From positions 23,490 through 87,489 of IMG/VR virus record IMGVR_UViG_3300037246_001555: a stretch of DNA of 64,000 bases; one strand, given 5' to 3'. The notes below the pieces were generated by a model. It saw only the letters and a program-made list of their open reading frames with translations. It was not told the DNA's origin and ran no database searches. Position 1 is the first letter of the stretch. Each line of letters begins with the position of its first letter. Positions 50,969-59,804 of this stretch are shown one piece after another. Made by a program: the position numbers and the translations under genes. The stretch is from a virus.

Positions 50969-51738
50969 TTGCTTCCCTGTATATGCTTCCGCACGGCTTC
51001 GATGGCTTGGCGTATCTCAGCCATGTTAGTTCTGGCATTGTTATCCCAGCCGTCCACCACAGCCCGCAGCAACCGGCCGCGCTCGGCATTCTCGCGTAGG
51101 CACGTTGCCACGTAATCGAGCTGTGGTTTTGTCAAGTAGCCGCCAACCGTACCAGTCAGTTTGTGATTGTCGGGCCACCACTCCGGCAGCTCCCCCGCAG
51201 AGCCCACGTCTACCTCGTAGTTAGTGCCTGGGTTGACGCAGATCGGCGGCGACGGGTGTTTAGATCCCATCAACTTGGTAACGTCAAATCCCGTAGGCTT
51301 CAGAGGGCGCAGCCACACCCCAGCACTTTTGAATTGGGCGGCTGCTCGGTTCATTGAATCCTCCCAATCATCTCGATAGGAAAAGGGGTCCTCCTCTTTG
51401 CAAGGGATTACCACCTTGGTAATGCCTACTTGAATTAGCCGAGAAGTACAGCGGTCGCATGCCATACCAGATAGATAAATCTCGGTATCGTAGAGAGGTG
51501 TAAAGGAATTGAGGATGGCATTTTCCTCGCTGTGGATTACCCCGCTGTATTTTGCGTCCTTGTCCGCGTACCTCTCTGGCGAGTCGTCGGTGGCGGCGGC
51601 AAACCCGTTGAACCCCATTCCTAGCACCTTCTTGTGCCGGTCTACGATTACCGCCCCGCACTTGGTGCTGGGGTCTTTACTCCACTGCGCCACGTGGCGT
51701 GCTAGTTCTACAAATCTCACGTCCCACTTGTCGTTCAT
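50965..51738 (-). CDS. dCMP/cytidine deaminase-family protein with C-terminal extension (257 aa)
   Basis: Zinc motifs: CGAVIVD (27-33), IHSEENAIL with His69 and Glu71 (Ser replaces the usual Ala between them) and MACDRC (C94, C97). The last ~110 residues are an unrelated extension rich in helix, after KPTGFDVTKLMGS. The enzyme makes dUMP for ThyX. The start ATG overlaps the polymerase stop. Confidence 0.85.
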   Translation of the reverse strand: MNDKWDVRFVELARHVAQWSKDPSTKCGAVIVDRHKKVLGMGFNGFAAATDDSPERYADKDAKYSGVIHSEENAILNSFTPLYDTEIYLSGMACDRCTSRLIQVGITKVVIPCKEEDPFSYRDDWEDSMNRAAAQFKSAGVWLRPLKPTGFDVTKLMGSKHPSPPICVNPGTNYEVDVGSAGELPEWWPDNHKLTGTVGGYLTKPQLDYVATCLRENAERGRLLRAVVDGWDNNARTNMAEIRQAIEAVRKHIQGSK

Positions 51739-54443
51739 GCTGCCCTCTCTGCGTCCGTCCAGTTTTGTCCATAGCCGCAGTCAATCTTGAACACGGCGTT
51801 TCCAAGCTCAGGATACGGGGTTTGGGAGATAGCCTCTAGTGCCTTCATGAACCACTCCACGTGACTGTCCTTTACCTCATAGGCCACGGAGTCATGTACG
51901 GTGTTTACCAGGCAGACGACGTCCTCGCCTATATCGTACTCCGCAAGCATCTTGTCAATGACAATAATGGTCCGATTGGTGAGAGACGCCGCCACGCTCT
52001 GAATGAAGAAGTTGACGCATTCTCTCTCGGCCTTCCCCCTCTCCCACTCGTTAGGAGCGTTGAGGGACGTACCGAAGTGACGCTCTCTACCGAACACGTT
52101 CGTCGCGATACCGCCTTTCGCCCTCACGTTGTCCGGAGTGAGGTCAATGAATCGGCCTACTCCGGAGAACCTCTCCTTCCAAGAGGCCATCCCTGCGTTC
52201 AGCATGTCCCATGTGAAGTTTCTCTCGATGCCGTTGGCGTCGTACCACTTACCTGTCTTGACTAGAGAATACCCTTCCGATCCATAAGCGAGGCCGAAAT
52301 TGACTCGCTTGCCCACTTCGGTGCGATTGGCCTTGCTAACGTCCGACTCCTTCATATCCGCCCACTGAGTGCGAATGAACTCGAACGCCGTAGCCGTGTG
52401 TAGGTCCTGCTTCGGATCCGAAAGAATGTTCAACATCTCCAAGTCGTTAGCTTCAATTGCCATTATGCGCAGCTCTACTTGGGAGAAATCGCCGTAGACG
52501 TACTTGTAACCTTCTGGAGCGATGAACATATCCCGCATGACCAGCTTCTCGTCCTTTAGCCTCTGGGCGAACGGGACGTAGGCTTTCTTAGGTCCGTAGC
52601 AAACGATGGACTCATCAATCTTCGGGATCTGATGAAAGAACCGGCAAGACAGCCTACCCGTTACCGGGCCCGCAATCACCCAAGAATATCGTACCCTACC
52701 ATCAGAGTCGAGGTCCTCCTTGCAGTTCTCTAGGTAGGTGCTGATCATCTTAGTGCGATTCCGGTAGGTAATCATGTCTGCGGCAAAATCAGCCTGGGGC
52801 TGTTTGTTAGATTCAACTAAGTCATTCAACTTCTGCTTGTCGGTGGAGTAGCCCGAGGCGTTTCTGTTCTCCTCCAGTTCCACGTCCTTTACGCCCATAG
52901 TCAAGAGGGCAGCTAACACTTGGGTGTCGCTGTTGGGGTTGAAATCCGGCTTGGCTGAGGCCCCGCGCAAACGGGTCAACAGAGTCTTCTGCTCTCGGCT
53001 GAACCTGTCGTTTAGAAGGCCCATCGCCGTGGTGTGGACGAGCGCGCCCTTGTACTCAGCGCGGGCCAGGGATCTCTGGAGGGGCTCCGACTCTATGGTG
53101 TGGAAGTCCCACAGGTTCTGGTGCTGCTTTTTGAGTCGGTCAGCGTAGAGGCACGTCAGCCTGTAGGTTCCCAGGGCGTCAGTTGCCCCATAAGGCCACA
53201 GGATCGCATCCGGCACCTTGTCGTAGGACGCCTTCAGCTTCTTACCTGAGCCTGTGATAGCCCTCTTCTCGGCGGAGTAATCGCCCCATCCGAACTCCAG
53301 ATCACATAGGAACTCTAGCGTGGACGGGGGTACCTCATCCTGAAGGTGCTTCATCGTCCACGTGTCGTATAGGAAACCCTCGATGTTGACGCCGTAGCCC
53401 CACCGTAGCACGTTCACGTCAAACTTGTGGTTGTGGGCTGATTTAGCGATGTTGGGGGTCTTGAATACGTCCCGCATGAACTGGGTAACCAATTCATCAT
53501 TCTTGGCGCCAAACCCCTGCTTCAAGTGGAATTCCTGCTCCTCGGGGGCGTCGGGATCATGCAGCATGATAGGTAGCACAGCGCACTCGTCCCAGCCCCA
53601 GGCGAACTGGTAGCTGATCACGGGTGCCCTATGCAGGCTCAGTCCAGCGGATTCCGTATCCCACCCAAACATAGTCGAATTCAGTAATCTATCCTTCAGC
53701 CATTCCAGCTTCTCAGGTGAGTCGATAAGCTCCCAATCGGGGACGAAGTGGTCGCTAGCCTCCTTACCGTCCAACAGATCCTTAGCGACTAGATAGTCGT
53801 GTCCGATTCGGGCCTGAAGCTTCTTGTTGGGCCGGTAGAAGAAGGTGGCCGGATTGAGAGTAGGAACGACCTTGAAGGTTGGCCCGTCGTCCCACCCCGC
53901 GAACTTCTCCTCAAACACCCTCCCGTGAATGGAGTTGATGGAGCCGTTACCCATGAGGTTGAACGCGCGAAGCGAGGGAGCGCCAACGAGTATGACCACT
54001 TTGGGCTGGATCAACATGATCTCCTTACGGAGGTGCTCATCCCGGCACGTGTTGTACTCGGAAGTGGTGGGCTTGCGGCCTCTCACACGGGGCCTGCACT
54101 TGGCGAGCTTGGTCATCCAGACCCGGTCGAGGTTGTGCCCCGCCTTCTGGAGGAAGTTGACGACTTGAGCACCCGAATTGTCCGCCCAAACCATGTCGAG
54201 ACGGTCATCGTCCATTGCTGGCATATCGCCGATCACCATGAGGTCATACTGGCCCCCGCCCAAAGCCGGTACGGGGCTGAGGCACTTAGCCTCTGTCTGC
54301 TGCGTTTCAGCCACATGAGATGCTGGCTGCCCGCTGATCTGGACAGACGAGCACCCCATAGCGCCGAGCTTGCAAAGGAAATTGCCGTCTCGACAAGACA
54401 GGGTGGACATATCCACCACGGGAATGATCTGGGGTTGGGTCAT
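51735..54443 (-). CDS. DNA polymerase A with 3'-5' exonuclease and N-terminal UDG-like domain (902 aa)
   Basis: Residues 65-225 match family 4/5-type uracil-DNA glycosylases: VIGDMPAMDDDR (72-81), WMTKLAKCRPRV with Cys116, Cys133 and N-terminal Cys cluster 17/24/31 as probable iron-sulfur ligands, and PTLNPATFFY (194-202) where the usual catalytic His is Asn. Exonuclease: FGWDTESAG (D262, E264) and HNHKFDVNVL. Polymerase motif A YGDFSQVELRIMA, motif B KRVNFGLAYGSEGY, motif C TVHDSVAYE (HDS instead of HDE). Main replicative enzyme. Confidence 0.9.
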   Translation of the reverse strand: MTQPQIIPVVDMSTLSCRDGNFLCKLGAMGCSSVQISGQPASHVAETQQTEAKCLSPVPALGGGQYDLMVIGDMPAMDDDRLDMVWADNSGAQVVNFLQKAGHNLDRVWMTKLAKCRPRVRGRKPTTSEYNTCRDEHLRKEIMLIQPKVVILVGAPSLRAFNLMGNGSINSIHGRVFEEKFAGWDDGPTFKVVPTLNPATFFYRPNKKLQARIGHDYLVAKDLLDGKEASDHFVPDWELIDSPEKLEWLKDRLLNSTMFGWDTESAGLSLHRAPVISYQFAWGWDECAVLPIMLHDPDAPEEQEFHLKQGFGAKNDELVTQFMRDVFKTPNIAKSAHNHKFDVNVLRWGYGVNIEGFLYDTWTMKHLQDEVPPSTLEFLCDLEFGWGDYSAEKRAITGSGKKLKASYDKVPDAILWPYGATDALGTYRLTCLYADRLKKQHQNLWDFHTIESEPLQRSLARAEYKGALVHTTAMGLLNDRFSREQKTLLTRLRGASAKPDFNPNSDTQVLAALLTMGVKDVELEENRNASGYSTDKQKLNDLVESNKQPQADFAADMITYRNRTKMISTYLENCKEDLDSDGRVRYSWVIAGPVTGRLSCRFFHQIPKIDESIVCYGPKKAYVPFAQRLKDEKLVMRDMFIAPEGYKYVYGDFSQVELRIMAIEANDLEMLNILSDPKQDLHTATAFEFIRTQWADMKESDVSKANRTEVGKRVNFGLAYGSEGYSLVKTGKWYDANGIERNFTWDMLNAGMASWKERFSGVGRFIDLTPDNVRAKGGIATNVFGRERHFGTSLNAPNEWERGKAERECVNFFIQSVAASLTNRTIIVIDKMLAEYDIGEDVVCLVNTVHDSVAYEVKDSHVEWFMKALEAISQTPYPELGNAVFKIDCGYGQNWTDAERAA

Positions 54444-54646
54444 GAATACGTCTTACCTGTCCACCCGCCGCCCTTCAAAGTGAAAGAACCTCCGGGAGCT
54501 ATGAGCCTAATTATCTCGCCGTCACAGGCCTCTCCGTGACCGCCGAACTTCATGTGCTTCTGATGCGTGCGAGCGTCTTCCTTGATGTTGTGCTCAATGT
54601 CCAGCTCCCGCAAGCACTCCTTACATTGGTATAGGTATTGGGGCAT
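54440..54646 (-). CDS. FmdB-type zinc-ribbon protein (68 aa)
   Basis: Begins MPQYLYQCKECLRELDIEHN, the usual opening of FmdB-family zinc ribbons (C-x-x-C), with a third Cys later (GEACDGEIIRLI). It lies between a tiny gene and polymerase in the promoter-led unit. May be a regulator or a polymerase accessory; unknown. Confidence 0.7.
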   Translation of the reverse strand: MPQYLYQCKECLRELDIEHNIKEDARTHQKHMKFGGHGEACDGEIIRLIAPGGSFTLKGGGWTGKTYS

Positions 54647-54647
54647 A

Positions 54648-54776
54648 TTACCGCAGCCGCCGCGCGTTCACACCGTTAGCGATGTGCTTGAGTTGCTCGT
54701 GGATATCCTTGAACAAAGCAAACCACTGTTCCTCGCTGGGCGGGACCAGCGGCTTGTCTTGGGCATTCGGTTCCAT
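54648..54776 (-). CDS. Tiny protein at the head of the polymerase operon (42 aa)
   Basis: MEPNAQDKPLVPPSEEQWF, then ALFKDIHEQLKHIANG. ATG follows GAGGAGAAACT directly after the promoter, so it is probably the first gene of the polymerase transcript. Stop TAA is one base from the next start. No motif. Confidence 0.7.
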   Translation of the reverse strand: MEPNAQDKPLVPPSEEQWFALFKDIHEQLKHIANGVNARRLR

Positions 54777-54783
54777 AGTTTCT

Positions 54784-54803
54784 CCTCTAGTAAATAATGC
54801 CGT
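54784..54803 (-). promoter_or_regulatory. Phage-type promoter (leftward) for the polymerase operon
   Basis: Minus strand: ACGGCATTATTTACTAG then AGG. It sits at the stop codon of the primase gene and 8 bases from the next start, so leader length would be minimal, as for the promoter at 18113. Confidence 0.75.
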
Positions 54804-55728
54804 TTGCGCGAAGCTCGCGGCACTCTTCTCGGAAATCCAGCCAGCGGACTCCCTCGTCCGCGGCCTTCTTTACCAGTTTACACTTCTCCTCTACCCACTC
54901 AATGGGATAGTCATCGGGCTGCCCCAAGATTCTCCAACAGGCCGTCCTTACTCCTCGATCACTAAGTTTCTTGATCGCTCGATCACCTCCCATCTCGGCA
55001 CCCTCATCCCAGAGGACGGCAACACGTCTGACCCCTGACTCGGCAATAGCATCTGCTTGGGTGTCGGATACATTCGACCCGAACGTGGTTGAACAGTGCA
55101 TTCGACTTCGATAAGCGAGGGAGACGAAGGTGTTTTCAACCAAAGCGAGGTCTTCCCAGTCTCGACATTCTCCCCAACCGAGGATGTAGTGACTGGTTTT
55201 GGCTCCTTTACAATAAAGGTACTTAGGGCCATCATAACCAGGGAGAACACGAGAATTCCAGTTACACAAAACGCTACCGTCGCCATTAAAAATCGGTACA
55301 TATATTCTCTCTCCATCACACGTCAACCCCCAATTGAGGGTAACCGCGTCGTCAATGCCTCGGCCCCTAAGGTAGTCCAAGGCGGCTTGGTTAGTAGTCA
55401 TCAACTCCTGAATCATCAGGGTCAGGAGAGGCCAGCCCGGTAGCTTCACCTCTTTCAGTGCATGTTCAGCTTCCTGAGCCTCCCATTCTCCTCCCTGGTT
55501 CGGGGCAAATCCAAACACCTCGATCAGGTCACTGAGGAGTACCTTCGCGTGCCACTTACAGGAGGCTGAGTGACAGATTCCTACCTGCTTCTGGATGTTG
55601 AAATACAGCTTACTCCCGCTGCATTCCGGACACGTTGTTTGTACTTCATCCGGGGATGGCCTACTATCCACCCCCGATGTTCGATGCAGCCAGTCTAGGA
55701 CTGCTGATTTGGTGTAGTCACCCTTCAT
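54787..55728 (-). CDS. DnaG-type primase (313 aa)
   Basis: N-terminal zinc finger C33-x2-C36 and C52, C57 (TCPECSGSKL, GICHSASCKWH), then a TOPRIM-like half with LALVENTFVSLAY (Glu) and RRVAVLWDEGAEMGGDRA (Asp cluster). DnaG-like primases of phages have the same order. Shorter than cellular DnaG because it lacks a helicase-binding domain; the helicase is a separate gene two genes upstream. Initiates Okazaki fragments. Confidence 0.75.
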   Translation of the reverse strand: MKGDYTKSAVLDWLHRTSGVDSRPSPDEVQTTCPECSGSKLYFNIQKQVGICHSASCKWHAKVLLSDLIEVFGFAPNQGGEWEAQEAEHALKEVKLPGWPLLTLMIQELMTTNQAALDYLRGRGIDDAVTLNWGLTCDGERIYVPIFNGDGSVLCNWNSRVLPGYDGPKYLYCKGAKTSHYILGWGECRDWEDLALVENTFVSLAYRSRMHCSTTFGSNVSDTQADAIAESGVRRVAVLWDEGAEMGGDRAIKKLSDRGVRTACWRILGQPDDYPIEWVEEKCKLVKKAADEGVRWLDFREECRELRANGIIY

Positions 55729-56024
55729 CGTCTATTCCTTCGTCTCTTTGCTATCACACGTAGAGCCTCCGCGTAGCCCGACGTCTCATTTGCGGGCCGG
55801 ACGGCCTGGGCTTTGTCGCGAGCGCGAGTAACGTAGTCGGTCATAACGTGATGCTCACCTCCATTGTCTTCATGCTCAAGAACTGCGACAAGGTCCTCGC
55901 GTTTCTCATGCACATATAGCCTCCGAAGTCTAGCCCAATAGGCCTTAACGTTCGGCTGGTCTATTCTTACACGATCCCCGATATGCGGGATACGCCCCGA
56001 AACGTCTAGGAACCTATCTATCAT
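55725..56024 (-). CDS. Hypothetical protein between primase and helicase (99 aa)
   Basis: Small beta-alpha protein beginning MIDRFLDVSGRIPHIGDRVR, with a basic C-terminus (KRRRNRR). ATGA-type overlap with the primase start. Might be an SH3-like nucleic acid-binding accessory of the primosome, an inference from beta-strand pattern and position. Confidence 0.6.
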   Translation of the reverse strand: MIDRFLDVSGRIPHIGDRVRIDQPNVKAYWARLRRLYVHEKREDLVAVLEHEDNGGEHHVMTDYVTRARDKAQAVRPANETSGYAEALRVIAKRRRNRR

Positions 56025-56030
56025 TCAAAC

Positions 56031-57452
56031 TCACGGCTTATTCTTCACTTGGTGCTGGCCCATAATCTTCTTCTTACCCTTAGGCTGCACGTCATCCGTA
56101 TCGGCGTCCTCGATCTCCTTGATGCCCTCAATCTCCTTGTCCGAGATGTGCATCCTAGAGAGGTCACATTCCATGACCATCTTCCGGCCCTCCATTGCCC
56201 CATGACGTGATTTCAATTCCGCGAACTCTAGTCCAATCTTCGGCTGGCCGGTAGCGTCGGTTACCTTCACTCGTTTGACTGCCACTAGCAAAGCGGCCTC
56301 CTGAAGGTGCTGAATCGAGCCCTGGGCTGAATCCATGCCTAGCTCCGCCTTGGCCCGCATGCCAGAACGGTTAGTCTGGATCGCGGTCCAGATCGAACAG
56401 TTGCGCCTCTTAGCCAACCACACCAGCTCCTTCGCTATCTGACCGTAGTACGTCCATGTGGCCCCCTTGTCCATTCGGATCACGGTGCTCATACGTTCTA
56501 TGTAATCTATCACCACCATATCAGGCCAAACGCCGTGCTCGTTCCTAACCCTCTTCATCACGTCCTCTACACCCTCGACCGTCTGACCGAGGTTAGCAGA
56601 GTAGATGAACAAACGCTTGCTAAGCATAGCCTGATAGCCCTGTAGCTTTTTGTATGCTTTGCTGGGCTCGTCTTGAATCTCGTTCATCGAGACGAACGAG
56701 AGTTCCCCCGTGACCGGGTCAACGGCGGGTTGTTGCATCCTGACAGCGAATCGTTCCGTTTGCTCGTTGGTGGTCATCTCGTTCGTGATGAACAGCACCG
56801 TTTGGTCTTCAATAGCCGCCGCATGGAAGGCGACGTTCATCAAACAGGCCGACTTACCGTGGCCGCTAGGCGCCATGATAATACCCATCTGAGGAGAGCG
56901 CAACCCCCCAGACCAAAGGTCGATGGGCTTCAGCCCCGTGCCGATCTTTGGCCTCTTGCCCTTCCACGGATGGTCGTCCACCATCTTGTCGAACGCCTCT
57001 TGGATGCTGAACAGCCCCTCATCATCCGATTCAGTGTGCTGAGCTAGCCAGGTTGACAGCTCCCCCTTCAGCGCGTCGGCTTGTCCGTTAGTGAGCATCT
57101 TCTGGAACCGCTGCTCGTGGATCAGATAGTGCAGTGACATGGCGGCTGCCGCTTCTTTAGCTTTGGCTACATTGTAACGTTGTGTGGCTGTATCGTATCC
57201 CTTGAGCTGTTCAATCGTTGTACGCCACCTCGCGTTGAACTTCTCCTTATCGCGCTCTTCCATGAACTGAGATAACGAGGGGATGCTGGGTGTGGTCGCT
57301 TGGCTGTCCATGTAATCAAACACGGCCTTGAGCACCGGCTTCAACTCAGCGTCCTTCAGCCAGTCAGGATTGAACACCTTCTTGACGTCGTGGGCGTCCT
57401 GCTCCCTAGAGCATAGAGCGGACACCATTGCGTACTCATTGAACTTCAGCAA
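56031..57452 (-). CDS. DnaB-like replicative helicase (473 aa)
   Basis: Walker A PSGHGKSA (195-202) in a RecA-like C-terminal half; Walker B strand WPDMVVIDYIERMS; a later SIWTAIQTNRSG and Arg finger-type elements. The N-terminal ~140 residues form a helical domain as in DnaB hexamers. It unwinds DNA ahead of PolA and supports the primase. Normal gp41/DnaB size. C-terminal ~45 residues are charged and flexible (PKGKKKIMGQHQVKNKP). Confidence 0.85.
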   Translation of the reverse strand: MLKFNEYAMVSALCSREQDAHDVKKVFNPDWLKDAELKPVLKAVFDYMDSQATTPSIPSLSQFMEERDKEKFNARWRTTIEQLKGYDTATQRYNVAKAKEAAAAMSLHYLIHEQRFQKMLTNGQADALKGELSTWLAQHTESDDEGLFSIQEAFDKMVDDHPWKGKRPKIGTGLKPIDLWSGGLRSPQMGIIMAPSGHGKSACLMNVAFHAAAIEDQTVLFITNEMTTNEQTERFAVRMQQPAVDPVTGELSFVSMNEIQDEPSKAYKKLQGYQAMLSKRLFIYSANLGQTVEGVEDVMKRVRNEHGVWPDMVVIDYIERMSTVIRMDKGATWTYYGQIAKELVWLAKRRNCSIWTAIQTNRSGMRAKAELGMDSAQGSIQHLQEAALLVAVKRVKVTDATGQPKIGLEFAELKSRHGAMEGRKMVMECDLSRMHISDKEIEGIKEIEDADTDDVQPKGKKKIMGQHQVKNKP

Positions 57453-57697
57453 CTACTTCTCCTGTTCCATTTTTCAATGGCCCGCCGCTCACACCACATC
57501 TCGATGCTGTGTAGTGTATCAGGGATTCCTTTAGGATGCCTATCTGGGCTGGCTACTACAATCCTTCCTCCACACCCGCTTTCTTTTTCAAAGTCAAAGC
57601 ACCAAACTGCGCTAGTCATGAATCTATGCGGACCTACATAGGGGTTAGATTGGCCGCAGAACGGGCAGGGCTTCGGCTTCTGTCGTCGTTCACTCAT
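57446..57697 (-). CDS. Lar-like zinc-finger protein (83 aa)
   Basis: KPCPFCGQSNPYVGP opens it, then CFDFEKESGCGG and a final WCERRAIEKWNRR. This order (two CxxC-type pairs, W-N-x-R end) is that of the Lar restriction-alleviation family. Lar proteins reduce type I restriction, so it could protect the phage genome; only the fold is supported here. Confidence 0.6.
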   Translation of the reverse strand: MSERRQKPKPCPFCGQSNPYVGPHRFMTSAVWCFDFEKESGCGGRIVVASPDRHPKGIPDTLHSIEMWCERRAIEKWNRRSSC

Positions 57698-57947
57698 CTA
57701 CGTACCTAGCCAGACAGACGGTAATGAAAGTTTGAGCGCCCTGTATGAAGATCTCCACTTCTCGTTTGTTTTTAGACGCGAAACAAGCCCACCCGTCGTG
57801 ACGCTCTAGGCCCGGCCCTCTAACATCCCAATCTCCTTCATCGTCCCAATATGATCCCATCTCCCCGCTATACACCATATGAGTGGGCTCTTCTGTGCAC
57901 AAGCCTCCTCCGATATTTACCTTGGCCGCCCACAACTTCTTACCCAT
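57690..57947 (-). CDS. Hypothetical protein (85 aa)
   Basis: Rich in Trp, Gly and acidic residues (MGSYWDDEGDWDVRGPG), predicted beta. Start overlaps the helicase stop and the stop overlaps the Lar-like gene. Function unknown. Confidence 0.6.
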   Translation of the reverse strand: MGKKLWAAKVNIGGGLCTEEPTHMVYSGEMGSYWDDEGDWDVRGPGLERHDGWACFASKNKREVEIFIQGAQTFITVCLARYVDE

Positions 57948-59466
57948 GAATCACCTCGAACTCCTGTTCTCTGTACACCGCTTCCCGTGCTTTGGAGTGC
58001 TTCTCCAACATAGTGTGGTGCGCGTCATAAAAGTCCACGATCTCCGCCACGCTCTTACCGCCAGCCTTACGCAGGGCCCGACCTACTCGTTGAATGGTCT
58101 TCACTTGCGACTTGCCGCCCGAAGCCAAGATCACCTTCCGTAGCTCCGGAACGTCTACCCCCTCATCGAAAATGGTCGTCGCTATGACAGCTTGAACAGA
58201 GCCGTCTCTCAACTGCCCAATCGCAGCACGTCGATCCTTAGCCGAGTCCCTTCCAGACAGAAATAATATGTCGTGACCCACTATCCTCTTGTGGGCGTCC
58301 TTGATGAAGTGGGCCTGCTCGATGGTCTTTACCAAGATCAACATAGGGTACGGCCCCTTAGCCACCTCATCTACGATCATATTGGTGCGGATCTCGTTGA
58401 ACTTGATTCCCTTCTCCTCAACCTTACGCCAGTACTCAGCCCGCGACTTGCTGGAGCGGGAGCCCTTCCAGTCCAGCGTCACAGCTATGGTGCCCTTGAC
58501 GCGCTTCATGACGACCCTGGGAGGGGTTAGATAGCCTAGGTCAATCAACTCCTTAGAGCTGATACGATATAACGCTTGACCTGTTACCGCCTCTAACAGC
58601 ATATTGTCGTACTGCGTCCTCATGAACGGCGTGGCTGTCAAGCCCCAGCGGTAGGGTACGTCAATGAAGTCGGAGACCTTGACGAACTGATTACCCCTGT
58701 CCATATTGGAAGCCATGAGGTGGCACTCATCAAAGAACGTCTGCTTGGTGCTGGACATGTAGGAGCTTAGTTTGTTTAGCCTATCGAGGTCCGCGGCTGA
58801 CGCTTCTAGCGCGCCGTCTCCATGCGCCTGTAAGATCCTATGAAAGGTTTGCATGGTGGCAACGGTGATGCCCTTATGGGGCTCAAACTTCCCGTCGCCT
58901 ATAACACCTACGGTGTGACCGTACTGCTCAAAGCGCTCCTTTGCTTGGATCAACAGATCCTTCCGATGAACAAGGAAGACGGTAGGCACGCGGTTCATCT
59001 CGTACATTGCGACCGCTATCTCGGTCTTGCCTGCGCCAGTAGCCAGAGCGAGCACGCCCCGAGGCCACCACCCGAACTCATTCTGGTTTCCAAAGGCGGC
59101 CTTTACCGCCTCGAATTGGTAGTCCCGCAATTTCACCTGTGTGGTCGTTAGGCTGGCCGAACGAGTCAGCGCCCGCGAGTCTAGGCCTACTTGCCAAGTC
59201 ACCCCACCTAAGTTCAATAGAGAGATGAGTCTCGGGACAAGGCCGCTGCGGATCTGAACACCCGCGTGTTGCTTGGTGGTAGGATCAATGTAGTCCTCCC
59301 ATAGCCGGGCTTTGCCGTCCCAAGCACCAGACTTGAACGAGTACAGGTACTCCGCCCCGGGCACCTCTACCTTCAAGCCCCGGTCCAGTATGTTCTTTAG
59401 CGGGCTGGCTCCCGCGTTGTCGTAGCGACACAGTGTCCATACGTTGTCAGGCTCAATGGTTATCAT
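57940..59466 (-). CDS. UvsW-type superfamily 2 helicase (508 aa)
   Basis: Motif Q-like LRDYQFEAVKAA, motif I ATGAGKTEI (142-150), motif II DECH (246-249), motif III RWGLTATPF, motif V-like QAVIATTIFDEGVDV and motif VI QRVGRALRKAG. The N-terminal ~110 residues carry the beta-rich substrate-binding domain seen in UvsW. It remodels branched DNA and R-loops in replication and recombination. Start overlaps the stop of the neighbouring mini zinc-ribbon gene. Confidence 0.85.
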   Translation of the reverse strand: MITIEPDNVWTLCRYDNAGASPLKNILDRGLKVEVPGAEYLYSFKSGAWDGKARLWEDYIDPTTKQHAGVQIRSGLVPRLISLLNLGGVTWQVGLDSRALTRSASLTTTQVKLRDYQFEAVKAAFGNQNEFGWWPRGVLALATGAGKTEIAVAMYEMNRVPTVFLVHRKDLLIQAKERFEQYGHTVGVIGDGKFEPHKGITVATMQTFHRILQAHGDGALEASAADLDRLNKLSSYMSSTKQTFFDECHLMASNMDRGNQFVKVSDFIDVPYRWGLTATPFMRTQYDNMLLEAVTGQALYRISSKELIDLGYLTPPRVVMKRVKGTIAVTLDWKGSRSSKSRAEYWRKVEEKGIKFNEIRTNMIVDEVAKGPYPMLILVKTIEQAHFIKDAHKRIVGHDILFLSGRDSAKDRRAAIGQLRDGSVQAVIATTIFDEGVDVPELRKVILASGGKSQVKTIQRVGRALRKAGGKSVAEIVDFYDAHHTMLEKHSKAREAVYREQEFEVIHG

Positions 59467-59630
59467 GAAACTCCAAACTCAGTTAGAGGGAACATTGCTA
59501 ACCCCGTGCCGCAGCACGACCCGCAAAGGCCTCTGTACTCTATACCGTGGTCACTGTCCCTCCTCACAGGAGGCCAGTCTCGTCCTGAGCCGTTGCATTT
59601 GAAGCACAGTGCATCACTAAACTTCCTCAT
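59463..59630 (-). CDS. Mini zinc-ribbon protein, array copy 1 (55 aa)
   Basis: MRKFSDALCFKCNGSGRDW, then GLCGSCCGTGLAMFPLTEFG. Two C-x-x-C-x-G-x-G half-sites would bind one zinc ion, as in DnaJ-type repeats. The end PLTEFG is shared by the array. Stop overlaps the helicase ATG. No known family fits the pair plus the LTEF end. Confidence 0.7.
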   Translation of the reverse strand: MRKFSDALCFKCNGSGRDWPPVRRDSDHGIEYRGLCGSCCGTGLAMFPLTEFGVS

Positions 59631-59798
59631 CTAGCCAAACTCCGTGATAGCAATGGGCACTATCGACGTGCCATGACAGGCTTTACAACGGATGAGTCTA
59701 CGGGTGTCGCGGCTCCGTACTTCCGCCCACGTGGCACCGTCAGCCCATACCGTTCCCGTACCAATGCAAGAGTTGCAAATGAGATCAAGGTTGTTCAT
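59631..59798 (-). CDS. Mini zinc-ribbon protein, array copy 2 (55 aa)
   Basis: MNNLDLICNSCIGTGTVWAD then RCKACHGTSIVPIAITEFG. C-x-x-C-x-G-x-G pair and C-x-x-C-H-G-T. Its C-terminal coding DNA is nearly identical to that of copy 3 (CCGTGATAGCAAT block on the plus strand), so the pair arose by recent duplication. Abuts copy 1. Confidence 0.75.
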   Translation of the reverse strand: MNNLDLICNSCIGTGTVWADGATWAEVRSRDTRRLIRCKACHGTSIVPIAITEFG

Positions 59799-59804
59799 CT
59801 ATAT

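Noticed and set aside
53799-54539. 246-codon plus-strand reading frame opposite the polymerase N-terminus
   Set aside because: Shadow of the polymerase gene; composition reflects the reversed codons only.
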